A stretch of 64,000 nt of DNA. Origin: an uncultured Serinicoccus sp. (GTDB taxonomy: Bacteria; Actinomycetota; Actinomycetes; Actinomycetales; Dermatophilaceae). Location: positions 331,669 to 395,668 of the forward strand of contig NZ_CANMUA010000003.1 in the NCBI RefSeq assembly GCF_947500995.1. The letters run 5' to 3'. A program made the position numbers and the translations under genes. The notes beneath the pieces are model-generated. The model did no database searches and was not told where the DNA came from. It saw only the letters and a program-made list of their open reading frames with translations. Positions 61,355 to 64,000 of this stretch are shown piece after piece (the stretch's first letter is position 1; every line of letters begins with the position of its first letter).

Positions 61355-61700
61355 TGAATCGCCCCGGGTCTGGTGGAGGCTCTCAATCCATGGAGGATGA
61401 GAGTTATGGCAGCACCCAGGAAGTACCCCGACGAGCTGCGTGAGCGTGCCACCCGTATGGCGGTGGAGCTGCGAGCAGACCCGGCGACGAAGCCGGGGGC
61501 GATCGCTCGGGTGGCCGAGCAGCTCGGGATGCACCGTGAGACCTTGCGCAACTGGGTCCGGCAGGCTGAGATTGATGGCGGTGCCCGGCCGGGCACTACC
61601 ACCAGCGACTCGCAGCGCGTGGCCGAGCTCGAGCGGGAGGTCCGCGAGTTGCGGCGCGCGAATCACATCCTCAAGACGGCCTCGGCTTTCTTCGCGTCAA
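61355..61700 (+). mobile_element. IS3-family insertion-sequence remnant (left end plus orfA)
   Basis: The left end begins TGAATCGCCCCGGGT at 61355, the usual type of IS3-family terminal sequence. It precedes orfA. The similarity stops after about codon 97 of orfA; orfB, with its DDE domain, and a right inverted repeat are missing. Confidence 0.65.
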
Positions 61701-61801
61701 TGACGCCTCGGGCGGCAATTCTGGACATGCAGCCCTCGCTTGCCTGGTGGCGGGAGCGCACGGACCGTCTCCGAGACGACGTGGCGAACTTCGACTCCTG
61801 A
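61406..61801 (+). pseudogene. IS3-family transposase orfA, 3'-truncated and fused to unrelated sequence
   Basis: MAAPRKYPDELRERATRMAVELRADPATKPGAIARVAEQLGMHRETLRNWVRQAEIDGG is the helix-turn-helix of IS3 orfA. ELEREVRELRRANHILKTASAFFA is the leucine-zipper coiled coil that normally ends orfA. The next 35 codons (SMTPRAAIL...) are unrelated to any IS3 sequence I know, so the right part has been deleted. Confidence 0.7.
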
Positions 61802-62029
61802 TCCACCGCCGTAGGACTGGCGCGCCAGCAGGGCATCGCGACGGACGGGTCGAGTCCTGGCGCCTCACCGGGGTCTGCTTCCTGCCCTTCTCGCCCGCTG
61901 TGACGCGAGCAACCCGAGTGGGGGCCTTACCGACAGGTCGGCCAGGTCCGTTGGCGCCTCGGCGCCGCGAGCTTTCGACTCCTCCGAGCCATAGATCTAC
62001 ACATTTGAAGTTCTCAGGGACTGGGGTCG

Positions 62030-62401
62030 TCGAGGCCTGACGCTGTTCTACTTCGAGCAGATGCACGAGCGTGCCGCTGACGAGCAGCACGGTGGCTACC
62101 CAGGCGGGGAAGGCGAACGCGAAGTGTCCCCAGGAGTTCTCGGGTGCTGGCCACAGGCCGGCGACGAGCAGGCACGAGATCAGGAAGTGCATGGGCCACG
62201 CGGCCCCCACGTCAGCAGAGCGACGACGGGTCCCCAGAGCGCGACGAAGATGCGCCAGAGCCCGACCACCACGAACCCGAGTCCGGTCAGCAGGGCCTTG
62301 TGTCCCACGTCCGAGCTGGGGGCAGTCAGCATCGTGAAGGGTGCCAGCATCAGCAGCAACATGATGGCGGCCGCGAGGTTGCGACGGGTGCTCACACGCA
62401 T
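62030..62401 (-). pseudogene. Small multi-helix membrane protein, frameshifted
   Basis: The first frame encodes RVSTRRNLAAAIMLLLMLAPFTML and GHKALLTGLGFVVVGLWRIFVALWGPVVALLTW. The next frame continues AAWPMHFLISCLLVAGLWPAP...FAFPAWVATVLLVSGTLVHLLEVE. The two join smoothly if one base is added to the run of five C (62204-62208, G on the coding strand). No function is recognised. Confidence 0.5.
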
Positions 62402-62501
62402 TGACGGCTCCCTTCGGAACCCCTGTCGGGTACGTGGAACGAACAGTACTCCCAGGAGTGGTTGACTGGAGGCCGAACTAGTGAACGGCTGGGAGAGAGC
62501 G

Positions 62502-63197
62502 ATGAAGCACACTGGTCCGCGTTCAGTAGTGGCGTGTTGTGTGGCCGCTTCTACGTTGCTCGCTGGCTGTGGATCGTCAGGAGTCATACAGTCCAGCCGT
62601 TCTGAGGTGACCCCAGCCCCTGCGGTGAGGAGCGAAGACCCCACGACCGTCGTGCGTGAGGCGGGGACGGTCATGGTGCCGGCGGAGTCGCTCGAGGACA
62701 TTGCTCGCTGGGGGTCCTCAATGCTCGTGGTGTCAGTCACAGGCGAGAACGCTCGCTCCGCCAGTTCAGCAGGTCCGGGCGAGGTGGAGATCGGTCGCGA
62801 CCTGGCCGTGCGCGTAGAGCAAGTCGTTTGGCAGCACCCAGGGGCTGTCACCACAGTGTCTGCCGGGGACCAGTTGTCGATCTACACCTTCCCCGGTTAC
62901 GTAGAGATCGACGGGCAACGATCACCGGCAAGGGCGCAGGGCGCGCTACGCATGGAGGTCGGTCAGCGTTACGCCGTGGCCCTCACCGATGACATCACCG
63001 ACGGCGCACAGGTCCTCACCCTGCTGAACACCTTCCTCCTTGAAGCAGATGCCATTCGACTGCCGGACTCCCCGGCCCTCTCACAAGCGCAGGTAGCTGC
63101 CGAACTCGAAGACCTGAGCACCGATAGCGGGAACACCGGACCCGAGAAGGGCGAGTCGCTGCTGCAACGTGTGGAGCGCGCGGGGCAGCCACGCTGA
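62502..63197 (+). CDS. Secreted lipoprotein of unknown function
   Basis: This 231-residue protein has a signal peptide ending in the lipobox LLAGC with Cys at 23. The mature part is Ser/Glu-rich, then beta-rich (GSSMLVVSVTGENARSA, VEIGRDLAVRVEQVVWQHPGAVTTVSAGDQLSIYTFPGYVEIDG, LRMEVGQRYAVALTDD). A GGGAGAG ribosome site precedes the ATG. I do not recognise the family. An upstream GTG at 62481 would put extra residues before the signal peptide and is unlikely. Confidence 0.7.
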   Translation: MKHTGPRSVVACCVAASTLLAGCGSSGVIQSSRSEVTPAPAVRSEDPTTVVREAGTVMVPAESLEDIARWGSSMLVVSVTGENARSASSAGPGEVEIGRDLAVRVEQVVWQHPGAVTTVSAGDQLSIYTFPGYVEIDGQRSPARAQGALRMEVGQRYAVALTDDITDGAQVLTLLNTFLLEADAIRLPDSPALSQAQVAAELEDLSTDSGNTGPEKGESLLQRVERAGQPR

Positions 63198-63346
63198 GTC
63201 CGTCACGCTATGAAGCCGGGTACCTGGTCGGCCCATCGATCCGCCAGCGGCGGCTGCGTAAGCAGGGCCGGGGCGACGCACCACCGCTGCACACTGGCAG
63301 CAAGGGACATCGAGTGTCGGTCGGATGAGTCGTGGGAGGGTCGGTC

Positions 63347-63592
63347 ATGGCCAGCTTGAGAGCATCTGACCCCCACGACGTGATGATCGCGATCAACGAG
63401 GCGGTGAAGAACCCCATCGCCCTCGTCCAGCTCCTCTACAGCTGCAGTAGCGCGCATAGCGCGGCCAAGGCCCTTCAGTGCGAGTACGGCTGGAACGAGC
63501 ATCAGGCCCGAGCTGTGATGGGATTGCAGTTCAAGCGAGTCACCGAGGAACATCGAAACCTGATCCAGGGGCAAGTGGCGGGTGACATCTAG
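63347..63592 (+). CDS. Small protein resembling the GyrA/ParC coiled-coil exit region
   Basis: This 81-residue helical protein reads MIAINEAVKNPIALVQLLYSCSSAHSAAKALQCEYGWNEHQARAVMGLQFKRVTEEHRNLIQ. The AAKAL...EYGWNEHQARAVMGLQFKRVT segment follows the conserved AREALM..F.LSE.QA.AIL.MQLRRLT pattern of the GyrA coiled-coil hairpin, but no catalytic Tyr or other gyrase domain is present. A GGGAGGG ribosome site is 6 nt upstream of the ATG, which supports it as a real gene. Confidence 0.55.
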   Translation: MASLRASDPHDVMIAINEAVKNPIALVQLLYSCSSAHSAAKALQCEYGWNEHQARAVMGLQFKRVTEEHRNLIQGQVAGDI

Positions 63593-64000
63593 ACCCCACG
63601 AATTCGGTCTCTGCGTGAATCGCCGACGCTTCTACGCGCCCGGTAGCAGGAGGCCGTAGAGCCCGATCGCCGGCGGAGCTGGCCTGTCACAACCTCGGTG
63701 CCGTCACGCGGCGCGCCGAGCCGACTATAACGCGCTGTTTTGCAGTGCTCGGGAGCCAACTCGGCCTGGCGCGGTGACGACCGTTTCGAGTCGTCTGCCA
63801 CACTGCGCTGCCCCGTCGGGGGCCCAGCGGTGGTGATCGTCGTGAGCCCACGACCTGCTCACGCCCGATTGCGCCCTGGAATGGCACGGGCCGTCAGGTG
63901 CCTCACACTGCTAGGGCACCGAAGGTCAAGTCCCGGGTAGTGGTGTAGCGCTGTGCTCCTTCGACAGGGGTTGTCAGGCGGTCAGCGCGGGTAGGGCATC
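63593..64000. other. Gene-poor right edge
   Basis: No convincing coding sequence in this stretch of about 400 bp. The last 75 bp (from about 63926, GGTCAAGTCCCGGGTAGTGG) resemble the terminal end of a Mutator/IS256-type insertion sequence. On the minus strand they follow a stop codon at 63976-63974 that could end a transposase extending beyond the window. Confidence 0.3.

Noticed and set aside
63589..63801. Short minus-strand open frame at the right edge
   Set aside because: No ribosome site, no recognisable motif, and composition like random frames nearby.

Overview
This window is high-GC actinobacterial DNA with GTG starts, four-base ATGA/GTGA gene overlaps and many leaderless promoters. 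Gene content (mycothiol-dependent enzyme family, DUF3151, DUF5063 next to recR, sunset-domain protein, HelR-type ATPase, fused MrpA/MrpB) fits the Micrococcales. An Intrasporangiaceae/Ornithinimicrobiaceae-like organism is my inference from sequence style; no rRNA or other marker lies here to prove it.

Region 1 (1-33 kb) is housekeeping chromosome. It holds a partial GH15-type enzyme, pyrE, a sunset-domain protein, a SpoU/TrmH methyltransferase, a conserved ATP-grasp / alpha-E / transglutaminase operon facing a second transglutaminase gene, class II fructose-bisphosphate aldolase, purA, several small stress or detoxification proteins, and a purD-purC-purL operon with a single-chain PurL. Two LuxR-type regulators, a HelR-like ATPase, a HAAS-like membrane protein behind a decayed PadR gene, and dnaX / plsC-like / recR / DUF5063 complete it.

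Region 2 (33-38.8 kb) is a complete mrpA(B)CDEFG cation/proton antiporter operon on the minus strand, with all junctions overlapping by one to four bases.

Region 3 (38.9-54.9 kb) is an accessory catabolic locus in two arms. The minus arm (IclR-flanked) encodes two CaiB/BaiF CoA-transferases, a GH88-like unsaturated-uronyl hydrolase, an acyl-CoA dehydrogenase and an AEC carrier; a minus-strand enoyl-CoA hydratase lies beyond the IclR gene. The plus arm encodes a UspA protein, a tripartite tricarboxylate transporter (TctC-B-A), an aldo/keto reductase, a glucarate-dehydratase-like enolase-superfamily enzyme, a GntR/FCD regulator, an Ldh-family oxidoreductase and an HpcH/HpaI aldolase, and ends at a strong hairpin. 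Palindromes resembling the UxuR/ExuR operator core (GGTATACC) sit on the promoters of the UspA and tctC genes, and a related palindrome precedes the GntR gene. Together this looks like uptake and breakdown of a sugar-acid or dicarboxylate, probably uronate/aldarate-like, with a CoA-thioester side branch.

Region 4 (55.1 kb to the right edge) is an integrated genomic island. A fragment matching the 3' end of tRNA-Pro, including CCA, is the left attachment core. It is followed by a tyrosine integrase, a frameshifted antitoxin-like gene, an RHH/BrnT-like toxin-antitoxin pair, HIT, methyltransferase and VOC genes, an IS3-family remnant that truncates a P-loop kinase gene, decayed genes, a lipoprotein and a small GyrA-coiled-coil-like protein. 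The right attachment site and the intact tRNA-Pro are not in the window.
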